64,000 nucleotides of DNA from Flectonema sp. DT1601 (Eukaryota > Euglenozoa > Diplonemea > Diplonemida > Diplonemidae), in contig OZ025817.1 in NCBI GenBank assembly GCA_964019425.1, positions 124,001 through 188,000 of the forward strand. Direction: 5' to 3'. The notes beneath the pieces were generated by a model, which saw nothing but the letters and a program-made list of their open reading frames with translations, was not told the DNA's origin and did not search any database. This document shows, piece after piece, positions 38,733-48,849 of this stretch; position 1 is the stretch's first letter, and each line of letters opens with the position of its first letter. The position numbers and the translations under genes are program-made.

Positions 38733-39389
38733 TTAAGTGGCATCAGTTTTTATTTCTTTATTCTTTTTAGATTTCTTTTTTTCGTTATTGTCTTTAGGTA
38801 TATCTTCTGCTTCTTCATTTTTTCTAGATTTATCTTTTTTTTCTTTTACGAGCATTTCTAAATACGTTGGCCACAGCGCTTTCTCAGCCGGACCCAACAG
38901 CTTAAAATATTGCATAGCAGGATCCCGTAGCTTTTCTCGTGGTAGATTACATACGTCTGTAAGGTAAGTTAGATAGGCTTCAAAAGCAGCAGCGGTGCCC
39001 CGGGTTGGTTTAAAAATGGTGGGGTAGGCAACCATCAATTTGATCCAAACTGCTGCTTCCTTTGTAAGCCCTGGTATTCCTGCAGGAGGAATTTCATTCA
39101 CTTTCAAGTCTCCTACGAGCTCAATATCGACATCGGGTAGCTTTAATGTTGAAAAGTGTTTTGCCACCGAAATATTTTTACTTTTCACTGCTCGTTTCAC
39201 TACAGTTCTCAGTTTCCAATTGTCCTCAATATTCCCTCCGATGTGGTATTCGTTTATAACGGCTGCTTTAATCCTTTGAATGTTGCGTTCAGTTTTTATT
39301 GAACGCGTTCTCTGCGTACGAAGTACAGCAGCAGACATGGATACCGAGCTTTCCCCCACCACCGTGAGGCACATTCTTGTGCATATCAT
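38733..39389 (-). CDS. Small basic protein with HMG-box-like C-terminal half, probably mitochondrial
   Basis: 218 residues, ATG 39389, with TTGTTTTTACAG ending 10 nt upstream. A basic N-terminus (VLRTQRTRSIKTERN at ~22-36) suggests mitochondrial targeting. Residues ~127-180 recall an HMG box (RGTAAAFEAYLTYLTDVCNL, then AMQYFKLLGPAEKALWPTYLE), with the aromatic and Trp positions in place. The tail is a Lys/Glu/Asp run of about 35 residues. It could be a mitochondrial nucleoid or ribosomal protein. The HMG match is weak and only by eye. Confidence 0.68.
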   Translation of the reverse strand: MICTRMCLTVVGESSVSMSAAVLRTQRTRSIKTERNIQRIKAAVINEYHIGGNIEDNWKLRTVVKRAVKSKNISVAKHFSTLKLPDVDIELVGDLKVNEIPPAGIPGLTKEAAVWIKLMVAYPTIFKPTRGTAAAFEAYLTYLTDVCNLPREKLRDPAMQYFKLLGPAEKALWPTYLEMLVKEKKDKSRKNEEAEDIPKDNNEKKKSKKNKEIKTDAT

Positions 39390-39399
39390 ATTTTTCCGT

Positions 39400-39414
39400 C
39401 TGTAAAAACAAGTT
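39400..39414 (-). promoter_or_regulatory. Predicted splice acceptor above the HMG-like gene
   Basis: Minus-strand TTGTTTTTACAG, 10 nt before the ATG. Confidence 0.55.
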
Positions 39415-40561
39415 GTGTAAAAGAAGACAAAGAAAAGAGTTCATTTTTATCCAACAAAGTCTTGCCAAGGTTTTTTTTCCATGTGTTTATATTGGATATC
39501 AAATCTGGAGGAAAACCTTTTTTTTTAAAAAAAAAAAAGAAGATAACAATAAATAACAACAATTATAAGCTACCAAATTTTTATTAAAAAAATCCAGTTA
39601 AGAATAAATTTTAAAAAAAAAAAAAAAAAAAAAATACAAAAACACCAGCAATAATACTGACCTCCTTCCAGTAAGGTATGCAGCAGGAGTCAAAGCCACG
39701 AGACTTTACTACAATTTTAAATGAACCTCCAAAGACTAATTACAAATCAAAAACAATAATAATAATAATTTAAGATAACAGATAAAACAAACGTATCCAG
39801 CTTATGGGAAAATTTCAACTATTTTTCCCCCCCTCTTTTATTTTTTTTTTTTTTTTTTTTTTTGGAAAAAGTCCGAATTTCATAAACAGAAAAAATACAA
39901 AAAAAAAAAAAAAAAAACACTTATCAATTAATTGGCAGAGGTGATCTCAGAAGATGATACTTTTTTATGGAAAAAAAAAAAAAAAAAAAAGAAACAAAAC
40001 AATTGCATTCATATTTCTTCTGTTGGTTCGTGTTTGGCAGAGAGATATAAAGGGCTAGTAATATGACGGGAACAAAAAAGAAAAATGCAAACCTATTCGA
40101 TGGAAAGGCCGTAGGTAGTTATCAAAAATACAGAACTGACGACTACGAGGGGTCTGGTCTGGGAGTAAGGACCCAATCGCGAATATTGTAGTTTTATAGC
40201 TTTGGCTGGAAGTGACCGTACTGTCGATGACAAATCAGAAGAGTAATAAAATAAAATAATCTCAAGAATCGTAAAAAAGTGACACGCGCAAAAAACACAT
40301 TGTAAACAACGATGTTGTTGTCTTAAATTTTAGAGTAGAAGTACCACTTCTTGTCACCTCCGCGTAACAAATACACGAATAACAGACCACGATCTGTACT
40401 CTCTATTAGAAAGGTAGCATTGATATCTTAGTCAAAATTATTTTTTTTGCGACTTAAAAAAAAAAAAAAAAAAAAAAAAACACCATTTTCTCACTGCCCG
40501 ACAAGGTTGCACAATATGAATTCTCGATTTTTTAGATACATAACTTAAAAAAAAACGTAAG

Positions 40562-40563
<2 letters not shown>

Positions 40564-40592
<29 letters not shown>

Positions 40593-40789
40593 GTACTGAC
40601 GTAGTCGGAGAAAAAAACTATTCAGATTGAAAGTATTTCTTATGGTCATGATTTATTTTCCCCGTGCGACAGGATTTTGGCTGCGTTCAACGAAAAAAAG
40701 TATGTCAGGAGTCAACCCAAACACTTGTCGGCTGGAAGCGAAAGGCCCCCAACTAGCATCCCAATATAAGGCCAATCTGAATGGGTTTC
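40564..40789 (-). mobile_element. Short hairpin-tailed element, copy 3 (longest)
   Basis: Runs on the minus strand from GAAACCCATTCAGATTGGCC to AATCTGAATAGTTT, CCGACTACGTCAGTAC and an A run of ~28. Compared with the other copies it carries about 60-70 extra nucleotides between the CCTTATATT and CGTTGAACGCAG blocks. Confidence 0.72.
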
Positions 40790-40800
40790 TTTTTTCAATA

Positions 40801-42261
40801 TTAAAACATCGTTGCTGCATGTGCTTCCAATGCCTCATCAAGTCTCTGTTTCCTAGCTCTATCAAAAGAGGTTAGAATGAAGTATGAAATGGCAACAGAG
40901 AATAAGAAGATTACGTCAAACCATCGATGGAAAAACTTGAACTGAAGACTCTCTCCAAGGTATTCTTCTAACCTTTGGCGATACTTCAACGGTAGAGTCA
41001 TTCTCATGAGAATGACTGTAGAGGTGCAATAGGCACCCAATAAGTAACTAAATAGAATTGATATTGTGTTAGGTGATACCTTCTTACAATACAAGTGAAC
41101 AACTTTTTGAACGATGACGAAGAATCCTCTTATTGAGGATGTAACAAGTACAGCGAAAAATATTAATGAAATAACTTGTGAATACCATCCATAAACATCA
41201 GTTGAGATACCCAACCAATCAAGACAACGAGTGATTGGATCTACTTTTGGGAATCTCTTTAACACAATAGAGAATGCAGCCATGATTGATTTCAGTACAC
41301 AGTAGGCAGAAAGAATATATCCGAGCGCTGTGAATATCATCCCTCGAGGAGTGCTTGAAAACCTAACATTCTCTTCCAACGATTGTACCTCGTGCAATTG
41401 TTCTAAGAGTTCTGCTACCACTCTTTCTAATGCTGACACTTCTAATTTGATGATTTCCAATCCTGATTCGTGTTTATCTGGTCCATTTATTTGACTAACC
41501 AGAGCCTTAGTCATACTTTTCATCCATCCCAAAGGAGATGAATTGTGTTGATGACCTCTCTCTGAGTCACTGTTCATTTGGTATTTTATTCCAGCTTCGG
41601 TTCTTTTTCTTTTAACAAGAGCTTCTACCGTGGCTGAAAGCCTTTTTTGAGCATCAGAAAAAGAGTAGTCTCCCGTTGGTGATTTTACTCCACCGCTTTT
41701 AGACATTTGAGTCTTGGCTCTGGTGTATGCGAGATACTGTCGGGGAGTTGCGACTGCTCCGAAACCTGCGAGGATCGCGGTTATAGAAACCCCAATGATG
41801 CCGATTCTACTTAGGCATTCAGATTGTACTTTTTGAGTCATCATATACTCAGTTCCTTCATGAACCGGTTGGTCCCTTGTCAGAGGTGATATTTCCATAA
41901 AAATATAAACATAACAAGCAAGCAAAGCCAAGCAAAGGATCATTCTTTTAAAACCGGTCAGAGCAAGATCGGATACGAAACTATAAAATAATCCAAAGGG
42001 AAGCAATATTACTAAGTCAACTATCATGAATGTTAGCGAGCATTTCCATGCCCACCATCTGGAACTGTCTTCCAAGACTTCAAGGATTTCTGATGTTATG
42101 AGCTGAAACATTACGAGGGATACTGCGAACGTTGCGCAAAAAAAAACTTGACACAAAACACTTTTAAGATGCGTTGAGAATACCAAATGAAGAAATACCC
42201 AACCGATTACCGAGTAAACAGTCATTCCAAGAACTAGAACTGCGAGGTCCAGGTTATCCAT
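40801..42261 (-). CDS. Golgi pH regulator / GTG-type membrane protein (GPHR family)
   Basis: 486 residues, about nine membrane segments, matching the family size (~455-470). Diagnostic blocks: TFAVSLVMFQLITSEILEVL, SRIGIIGVSITAILAGFGAV, a central coiled-coil loop (EIIKLEVSALERVVAELLEQL), DPITRCLDWLGI, VTSSIRGFFV, and RMTLPLKYRQRLEEYLGE followed by LQFKFFHRWFDVIF. These align closely with animal GPHR and plant GTG1/2. The family forms anion channels that acidify the Golgi in animals and has been linked to abscisic-acid signalling in plants; the former role is the better guess here. CATATTCTTACAG lies 30 nt above the ATG. Confidence 0.95.
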   Translation of the reverse strand: MDNLDLAVLVLGMTVYSVIGWVFLHLVFSTHLKSVLCQVFFCATFAVSLVMFQLITSEILEVLEDSSRWWAWKCSLTFMIVDLVILLPFGLFYSFVSDLALTGFKRMILCLALLACYVYIFMEISPLTRDQPVHEGTEYMMTQKVQSECLSRIGIIGVSITAILAGFGAVATPRQYLAYTRAKTQMSKSGGVKSPTGDYSFSDAQKRLSATVEALVKRKRTEAGIKYQMNSDSERGHQHNSSPLGWMKSMTKALVSQINGPDKHESGLEIIKLEVSALERVVAELLEQLHEVQSLEENVRFSSTPRGMIFTALGYILSAYCVLKSIMAAFSIVLKRFPKVDPITRCLDWLGISTDVYGWYSQVISLIFFAVLVTSSIRGFFVIVQKVVHLYCKKVSPNTISILFSYLLGAYCTSTVILMRMTLPLKYRQRLEEYLGESLQFKFFHRWFDVIFLFSVAISYFILTSFDRARKQRLDEALEAHAATMF

Positions 42262-42922
42262 TTTTATTTTATTTATTTATTTATACCCTGACTGTAAGAA
42301 TATGTATTTACTTTGGGGGACCACCATGTTGCAGGATGTTGCGAACAATTACTTCATACAAATGCAATAGAAAGACGTGTCAGCAAGAGTTAAGGTAGTT
42401 TACGGTTTTTTCAAAATCAAGAAAGTTCTGACAAATGCCTCGTTGTTAGTCATCACGAAATGATCCACCAGACCCCATATGCTACCTAACTCAAAAAGAA
42501 ATTATTATTCCACTTCAACAACACAACAATATCAACGCTAACCTCTACACAAGAGAGACGCGATACGATTTAAGCCAGCTGCTCGCAGGCAGGAAATCAG
42601 AGAGGAGAGAGAGATGAAAACAATACTTGCTACGAATTAATAACCAGCTTTTATTAATAAAGAAAAACTCGTGAACGCGGGTTATAGACTTAGAAAATAA
42701 AACAATAAGCCACAACAACAAGATTGTTTGTCACCTTAGATACAGGCAAATAGACAGAACATACATATCAAAACAAAACTATTCATGGAACTTAAAAAAA
42801 GAAAATATAAATAGATACAGAAAGTTTCAATCACTTAGAAACGTTATAAAAACAGATAATAATTTTATTTTATTTTTAAAAAAGGGGGAAAAAGAAGAAA
42901 AAAACAGCTTCTGCTGTACATC
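42262..42922. other. Intergenic spacer
   Basis: 661 nt. Contains a (TTTA)n stretch near 42263-42284 in the GPHR leader. Otherwise unique AT-rich sequence without a gene. Confidence 0.5.
42292..42304 (-). promoter_or_regulatory. Predicted splice acceptor above GPHR
   Basis: Minus-strand CATATTCTTACAG, 30 nt before the ATG. Confidence 0.5.
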
Positions 42923-44263
42923 TCAATATTTGTCTTTTTTTCTTTTTCTCTTTACTTTTCGGACATTCTGAGTGCCGTCGTCCTCAAAGGCGTTGGATAC
43001 TGACGGTGCTTTTCTATCTTTCTTACTCTTCTTTTCCTTCTTTGACTTCTTATCCTTTCGACTCTTTTTTGATGTGGTGGTAATTGGCATGTCGGGATCG
43101 AACGCAAAAGCATAGCCAGCTGGTGCACCTGGCTCGCCACCACTCAAAATAGCATCAGAAACAGAAGTGAATGAGTAAGGATGAGAAACATCAGGTAAGT
43201 TTCCTTGTGATGGAATCGCAATCAGAATCGGTTGAACTTTTAAAACACCAAAGAAATTACTCTGAGATAGAATACTACCAATCGATGCCGCTATTGACAA
43301 CAACCCAACCACCGGCACCAACTCTTGTAAGCGAAGATTAACAGCAGCCTCTGCCATTACTTTGATGGCTGTTTTCTTTGTCTCTGACAAGTATGGAATT
43401 GGTCTTCCTCTACTGTTTATTATATTCATGATTTGAGGTATTTGCCAATACAACTCTCTTAACGATAATTGCTCAAGGGATGCAACAAGACCAGCACACG
43501 CTGCTAACGTAATTACGTGGGTTGCTGTTTCTCCAACAGCTACCTTACTATTTACTGAAGTCTCACTTCCAGACTTACTACCTGCTATTTTCGTCACTAT
43601 TGGTAAAAAGTTTAGTGTGTTGCTTAAACTTGACATGCCCGGGACTCGAACCCTGACATCTGCAACTTGATTCTTCGGTTTGTAATTTTGTAGATCAATC
43701 TCGCTATCCAGTGGATTTGCTGGTACTAGCAGCATCGTTGACAGGATCGCAATGAGCATTGGAGCTCCGAGAATGAGAACCCAAAATGTCGTTGTTGAGG
43801 AATCGATCTTGGCGTGAAAAGCCGTGCCACCGGCGCATGTAAGTGATTTTGGAGTGGCTACGTAATGGATTTCGAGAGCTTGGAAAATGACGGAAATAAT
43901 TACAATGCCTCGCATTGCAATGTGAGCCATCACTGAACTTCTAGAAAGAAGCATCTTCATCTGCCAGAATAAAAGTAAAACTTGTAACGCAAACATTGAG
44001 GAACAGAATGGTAAATCTGAAATCATTTCCTTTCCGATATCGTACTCATCAAGGCAGCTTTTACATGTTGCATTCTCTGGAAGTAACCAGTCTTCTGTGC
44101 AATCACAATTCTTTTTTCCTCCACATTCTGTTAGAGAGCAACACGAATCCCACATTCCTACGTCTGTTGCAACCATTCCGAATATTGCAGCAGAAATCCC
44201 AACACATAAACATGTTGATATGACTCCAGGTAGTAATGAACTTATACCTACAGATGACGACAT
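42923..44263 (-). CDS. Four-TM membrane protein with Cys-rich loop and Lys-rich tail
   Basis: 446 residues. Membrane segments at about 10-33, 88-107, 113-133 and 160-182. Between the first two lies a Cys-rich loop of ~55 residues (CCSLTECGGKKNCDC, CKSCL), suggesting disulphides outside the cytosol or in a lumen. The second half is mostly soluble with one more hydrophobic stretch (~315-332). The last ~60 residues are very basic (KKSRKDKKSKKEKKSKKDRK; KRKRKKDKY), which should be cytosolic. It recalls tetraspanins in segment count, but the Cys-loop is in the wrong place and no CCG motif is clear. No family recognised. Confidence 0.75.
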   Translation of the reverse strand: MSSSVGISSLLPGVISTCLCVGISAAIFGMVATDVGMWDSCCSLTECGGKKNCDCTEDWLLPENATCKSCLDEYDIGKEMISDLPFCSSMFALQVLLLFWQMKMLLSRSSVMAHIAMRGIVIISVIFQALEIHYVATPKSLTCAGGTAFHAKIDSSTTTFWVLILGAPMLIAILSTMLLVPANPLDSEIDLQNYKPKNQVADVRVRVPGMSSLSNTLNFLPIVTKIAGSKSGSETSVNSKVAVGETATHVITLAACAGLVASLEQLSLRELYWQIPQIMNIINSRGRPIPYLSETKKTAIKVMAEAAVNLRLQELVPVVGLLSIAASIGSILSQSNFFGVLKVQPILIAIPSQGNLPDVSHPYSFTSVSDAILSGGEPGAPAGYAFAFDPDMPITTTSKKSRKDKKSKKEKKSKKDRKAPSVSNAFEDDGTQNVRKVKRKRKKDKY

Positions 44264-44398
44264 ATTTAGTTTACATCCTTTTTTATTATGAAATGATGAA
44301 ATATAATAAACAAAATATAACGTAAGAACTATTTTTTTTTTCTCCTTTCCTCCGCCTTCTTCGATGGTAATCGCAAGAAGAAGAGGATAAACAATAAA

Positions 44399-45049
44399 TC
44401 AAAGTACAACACACTCATCATCAAGGCAGCAGTGTGCAGTTCTTGTCTGTTCTTCATGTAAAGCACAGGATACGTACCAGGAGTATATGAGAGGGAGTAG
44501 GTCTGTTTTTGGAAATGGTTCCTTAAAACCTTTTGCTTCCAACCGCCGTATAATGTATGAAACTTCTTCTAAAGTGGGGGGCTCATTGTCGTTTAAAACT
44601 TTCATGAGAGATTTTATGTTTGTTTGAGTTAGTTTTGATGGATAGTGCTTGATAGCAACGTCGACTATATGGGTAACATTATTAGTGTATAGCGTCTCAG
44701 GGTGTTCTAAAGTATACCAAAGGCCAAGAGCTTCAGACAATTCGTGTTCTTCGTATCTCAATTTAACGTGTTCAACTTCTTGTTCGGATAGCTCCCTCCC
44801 TCCTGCCATGTCTGACATAATCACTTCGACATCACTTTGGTTAGGGTCAGATAGTTGTAATTGTATTTCCAAAAGTAAATCTCTATTTTTCACAGCTTCT
44901 TTTGAATATTCAGTTCTGACATTTCCAACTCGACTAGCCCTCCTTCCGCCTTTCTTCTTTGGTGACAGACTACAAGTAATATGAGAATATCTCTCCTGAT
45001 ACCATCGGTCTTGAATAGGTCTGCCGTGAACGTTAATCGATGACAGCAT
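44399..45049 (-). CDS. Small soluble protein with C-terminal CaaX box (CVVL)
   Basis: 216 residues from ATG 45049 (MLSSINVHGRP). Residues ~70-205 are helical and may form a degenerate calmodulin-like fold (LSEQEVEHVKLRYEEHEL; LTQTNIKSLMKVLNDNEPPT, then LEEVSYIIRRLEAKGF), but no intact calcium loop is visible. The last residues are HCCLDDECVVL: CVVL is a CaaX box, and Leu at the last position favours geranylgeranylation, so the protein is probably membrane-tethered. Family unknown. Basic residues 30-45 (SPKKKGGRRASRVGN) could add membrane charge contacts. Confidence 0.75.
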   Translation of the reverse strand: MLSSINVHGRPIQDRWYQERYSHITCSLSPKKKGGRRASRVGNVRTEYSKEAVKNRDLLLEIQLQLSDPNQSDVEVIMSDMAGGRELSEQEVEHVKLRYEEHELSEALGLWYTLEHPETLYTNNVTHIVDVAIKHYPSKLTQTNIKSLMKVLNDNEPPTLEEVSYIIRRLEAKGFKEPFPKTDLLPLIYSWYVSCALHEEQTRTAHCCLDDECVVL

Positions 45050-45649
45050 TTGAAAAAGCACCTCAACCAGCTACATGTCCTTGCTTAGAGAAAAAAAAAA
45101 ATAAAATTTAGATTTCCCCTCATATCATTTACCATAAAAGGATGACCTGTATAACATTAAATTAGTTTTGAGTTAAATATTTTTGATACCAAATAATTGT
45201 GAGTGTGGGCATGATGTTCGCCAACTTGATTTGGTCCCTACTAGGCTTTCCTTTTTTTTTTTTTTTTTTTTTTTTTTGGACAGGGAAAAAAAAAAAAAAA
45301 AGAAAAACCGAATTTAAATACAGAAACGTAATAGGTGTCAAAAAAAAAAAGGGGGAAAACAAAAAAAAAATGAAAAGGGGGGGAAAAAAAAAGAAATCCT
45401 GTTTGTTTTTCTTCACTTCATTGCAAGGCACAGGTAGAAATATGAGTTTGTTATAAAATAGTGTCACTAAATCGAGAAATCAAAAAAAAAAAAAAAAAAC
45501 ATTTTTCCTGCTGTTCCATTTAACAGGTAAGAGAGATGAAAAACAAACAGGAGCTATAAAATTGACCAAAAATGAACCAACCACATAAGGGATAGTAGAG
45601 TTGTGGTGTAGGCTCTCGTAACAAACATAAAGATAGCAGAGAACGGGAA
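45050..45649. other. Intergenic spacer
   Basis: 600 nt with homopolymer runs (45251-45277 T, 45286-45301 A, 45483-45499 A). No gene. Confidence 0.5.
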
Positions 45650-48592
45650 CTAACTTCCTCTTGTAGAATATTTCTTCATTTTTTCAGCTTTTTGAACTGC
45701 CTGTTCTTCAATTCTGAGACCCTTTCTTCTTCTAACCTTATTAATAAGTGTCCTTGGAACATTTCCAATAATGTGAACATCATTCTCGTCAAGGTCCTCA
45801 AGCTCGTCTTCAGTCCGTCTAACAAAGTAAGGATCTTCTTCTATTGTGTTCCAACAGTAGAACTGTAAGACTGGAGTAGCAGCACCACTTGTTTTAATAC
45901 GTAGCTCATCTGCGAGTCCGAATGACTCAGCAACTGGAAGGTGACATATAACAGTGAATGCTTCTGTTCCTTCTCTAGGAATTTCATCAATTACTATGGA
46001 TCGACGTTTTTTTATAACTTCGTATACTCTGCCGTGACATGCATTTGAGGCGTAAATTGAACATTCATAGATTGGTTCAACGAGACGTTTACCTTCAGCC
46101 ATAAAGGCTTGTCTGAGCCCACTGTATATTGTAGAGATCACTTGTCCTGAGAGAGGTCCGTAGTTCGATGAGTATTCGTCTGATGTGGTTCCTAGAATGA
46201 TGTCTTCTACAACAAAGCAAACTTTTGTCATCGGTTCATCACATAGCGGTCCTTTGTCAGTTGCCATGTGAAATCCAGCGATGACGCTGTCATTTAACTG
46301 CTGAATAATTTTCTTCTTAGTAACTGTTTCTCCAGTACTGGAGGCTCTGTCCGATGTGCTTTCATCTTCAGCAATCGGTTGGTCATCTTGTTGCTGTGGT
46401 TCTTCTTTTATAACATTCCATGGACTTGATACAGAAACATCACTCGCAGCACACACTAACATATTCATGTGTGCAGTAACATCCCAAAGACCATTGTAGT
46501 ATGTTGTCCACTTACGACCTAAACTACAGCAAATTTCTTTAAAAGGTTTCAATGCCTCAATCGTTTCTGGACTGCATCGTTCTTTTTTAGGAGCATTTCT
46601 AATAGTTCTGAAGAGAGTTTCGTGTTCTTCGATAAATTGAATTATTTCAGTCGGGATGTCGATAGCTTTTATCGAGAATGAGACTTGCTTTCCAGCTGTC
46701 GATGCCGATGTCAATTTCTTTTGCTCAGAAATGATTGTTTCTCTGAATGAAACGATCGGTTCTGAAACTTTCATTTCAATTTGAGAATATTTATCAGACA
46801 GATCTCTGATACATCTTTCCGCATGAACCTCACCCGCAGTGCTGATAATGTATTCACCTGAATCAGTCATACCAACCTCGACTTGGGGATCTGCTTTGTT
46901 CAAGAGCTCCAAACCAGCTCTCAGTGCTCCTAAGTCTGTTGGGTTAATAGGTTCAATGCTGAGTCTAATTACAGCAGCAGACTGAAACACCATTTGACTA
47001 AATCCACATGTTTGTTCTGGTTTTCGGTTGGTTAGCGTTGCTGATTTTAGAATTATGGATCCGAGACCACCAATTCCGAAGATGTTACCAGCGACTACTT
47101 CGTTAACAGGTTCTAGTCCTCTTCCCATTAAGAGGTAGAGTTGGTTTATAGTTATGGGTTCTGAGCTGTCTGTTTCTGTTCCTGGTTTGTGTTTTGGGTT
47201 TAAAACGCATATTTGATCACCTTTCCGAATAGTTCCAGAGAATATTCTACACACAGCGATAAGTGTTATGTCATCACTGACTATATCGTCGGTTACCTCT
47301 CGGTCTTGGAGAGAAGATCCCGGCAGTTGATCGACATCCATCATCTTTGCTGCATAAATCATTGTTGAGCCTGTCGTTGAACAACTCAAAACAGATTCTT
47401 GTAATTCTGTACGATCATCTTCATTAGATATAAGTGACAGGTCTGGTAACATTCTTGGGATGAGTCGATATTTCTGAGCCTCAACAGGAGATGGCAACAG
47501 GGTCACTCCAGCATCTAAAACACATTTTGCCAGAGGAACCCAACTGTTCATGAAATGAGATGCAACCTGCTGACTATCTTTTTTCAGCATTGATTCTTTT
47601 ATTGGAATATCTAACGCCTTTGCCATTTTCTGAAGCAGAGGAATCCTTTCTTCCAAATCCTCAATCTGCGCAGCAGCATAAATCTTCCACAGCTGTTCGA
47701 GCATTAGCTTTACACAGAGTGGTTGGGAATCTGATTTGGGAGGTTTTCTTTGGATTTGCTTCTTCTTTGTATCGATGTACCATTCTCCCCATAAGGCTTG
47801 AGTGAGTTTATTTTCAGACCATCCAAGTTTTTTTGAATAGACTTTAGCGATGCTTCGAGTTGTAAACCCCCATCCATCCCAAGCTGAAGCAAATATTACA
47901 TTTCCTTTTGCGGGTTCAAACCAGCCTTCTAAATGACCTTCGGAGTCGTCACTGAGAGAGTCTGTTTCAGCGCCTTCGTTTATTTGACCGGCAGTGATGT
48001 TGTCGGCTACGGCGAATGATGCGATGAGTACATTGACGTCTTGTAAAATTAGTGATAATTGGTTGTAAGCTGTCACTGGATCCAATTGTTGAGATGTAAT
48101 TAATAAGTCAATCTTATTTATGACCAAAACGCATTTAACCTTTTCACGATAAGCCTGTTCAAGGACTGCTCTTGTTTGTGTTGAAACGCCATCAACGGCA
48201 TCGACTAAAACAAATGCTCCATCAGAGAGACGAACAGCTGTTGATACCTCACAACTAAAGTCAACGTGTCCTGGAGAATCAATCAAATTTAAAACATGAG
48301 ATTTTCCTTCGTAGGTATGCTCTAATGCTATCGTGCTCGCCTTCATTGTAATTAATTTTTCCTGTTCATCAACCCTCGAGTCGAGGTATCTGACCTTCCC
48401 TGCCAACACACTTGATATTAATCCATTACTACTAATTAACACATCACTTAATGATGTTTTACCATGGTCAACGTGGGCTAACATACAAAAATTTCTAACT
48501 CTTTCTGGATCTTTTTGAACTTCTGATAACTGGTCTGAAGTAGTGTCCCCATACTTCACCATGCGAATCGGTCCGCCTGGTCGCTCACCCAT
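45650..48592 (-). CDS. EFL1: Elongation factor-like GTPase 1 (EFL1/Ria1)
   Basis: 980 residues, an EF-2-like GTPase. G1 is AHVDHGKTS at 39-47, switch/G2 region LITMKAST, G3 DSPGHVDF, G4 NKID; the opening RNFCMLAHVDHGKTSLSDVL with SSNGLISSVLAGKVRYLDSR is specific to EFL1 rather than EF-2 or Snu114. Later domains include LRAGLELLNKADPQVEV and GEVHAERCIRDL (domain III) and YGPLSGQV (domain IV/V). EFL1 works with SBDS to eject eIF6/Tif6 from pre-60S subunits in the cytoplasm. No introns. The family's usual insertion in domain II is present but short. An A run of 22 precedes the ATG, as in the Cys-rich and SH3-linked genes of this window. Confidence 0.94.
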   Translation of the reverse strand: MGERPGGPIRMVKYGDTTSDQLSEVQKDPERVRNFCMLAHVDHGKTSLSDVLISSNGLISSVLAGKVRYLDSRVDEQEKLITMKASTIALEHTYEGKSHVLNLIDSPGHVDFSCEVSTAVRLSDGAFVLVDAVDGVSTQTRAVLEQAYREKVKCVLVINKIDLLITSQQLDPVTAYNQLSLILQDVNVLIASFAVADNITAGQINEGAETDSLSDDSEGHLEGWFEPAKGNVIFASAWDGWGFTTRSIAKVYSKKLGWSENKLTQALWGEWYIDTKKKQIQRKPPKSDSQPLCVKLMLEQLWKIYAAAQIEDLEERIPLLQKMAKALDIPIKESMLKKDSQQVASHFMNSWVPLAKCVLDAGVTLLPSPVEAQKYRLIPRMLPDLSLISNEDDRTELQESVLSCSTTGSTMIYAAKMMDVDQLPGSSLQDREVTDDIVSDDITLIAVCRIFSGTIRKGDQICVLNPKHKPGTETDSSEPITINQLYLLMGRGLEPVNEVVAGNIFGIGGLGSIILKSATLTNRKPEQTCGFSQMVFQSAAVIRLSIEPINPTDLGALRAGLELLNKADPQVEVGMTDSGEYIISTAGEVHAERCIRDLSDKYSQIEMKVSEPIVSFRETIISEQKKLTSASTAGKQVSFSIKAIDIPTEIIQFIEEHETLFRTIRNAPKKERCSPETIEALKPFKEICCSLGRKWTTYYNGLWDVTAHMNMLVCAASDVSVSSPWNVIKEEPQQQDDQPIAEDESTSDRASSTGETVTKKKIIQQLNDSVIAGFHMATDKGPLCDEPMTKVCFVVEDIILGTTSDEYSSNYGPLSGQVISTIYSGLRQAFMAEGKRLVEPIYECSIYASNACHGRVYEVIKKRRSIVIDEIPREGTEAFTVICHLPVAESFGLADELRIKTSGAATPVLQFYCWNTIEEDPYFVRRTEDELEDLDENDVHIIGNVPRTLINKVRRRKGLRIEEQAVQKAEKMKKYSTRGS

Positions 48593-48849
48593 GTTTTTTT
48601 TTTTTTTTTTTTTTTTCTTCTCCCTTTTGTTTTAAAAAAAAAAAAGGGAAAATAATTTTTACTAGAAAACCAACTCAATCATTCTTGTCAAATAGAAATA
48701 AGTTTGGCTGCTTTTTCTAAAGATGATGGAAATCATTTATTAAATGCAAGCCAATCATCCCTCTGAACTCTTTTAAAGGAGTTCAGAAGATGATTAAAAA
48801 AAGATTTTATATTTTCAACTGAAGCCGCAAAACAGGATAGATATTTTCA

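Larger units (their letters stand above)
39390..40800. other. 1.4-kb spacer with one element copy
   Basis: No gene. T/A runs throughout. A minus-strand copy of the short hairpin-tailed element (40564-40789) ends only about 11 bases from the stop codon of the GPHR gene and so may lie in its 3' UTR. Confidence 0.6.
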
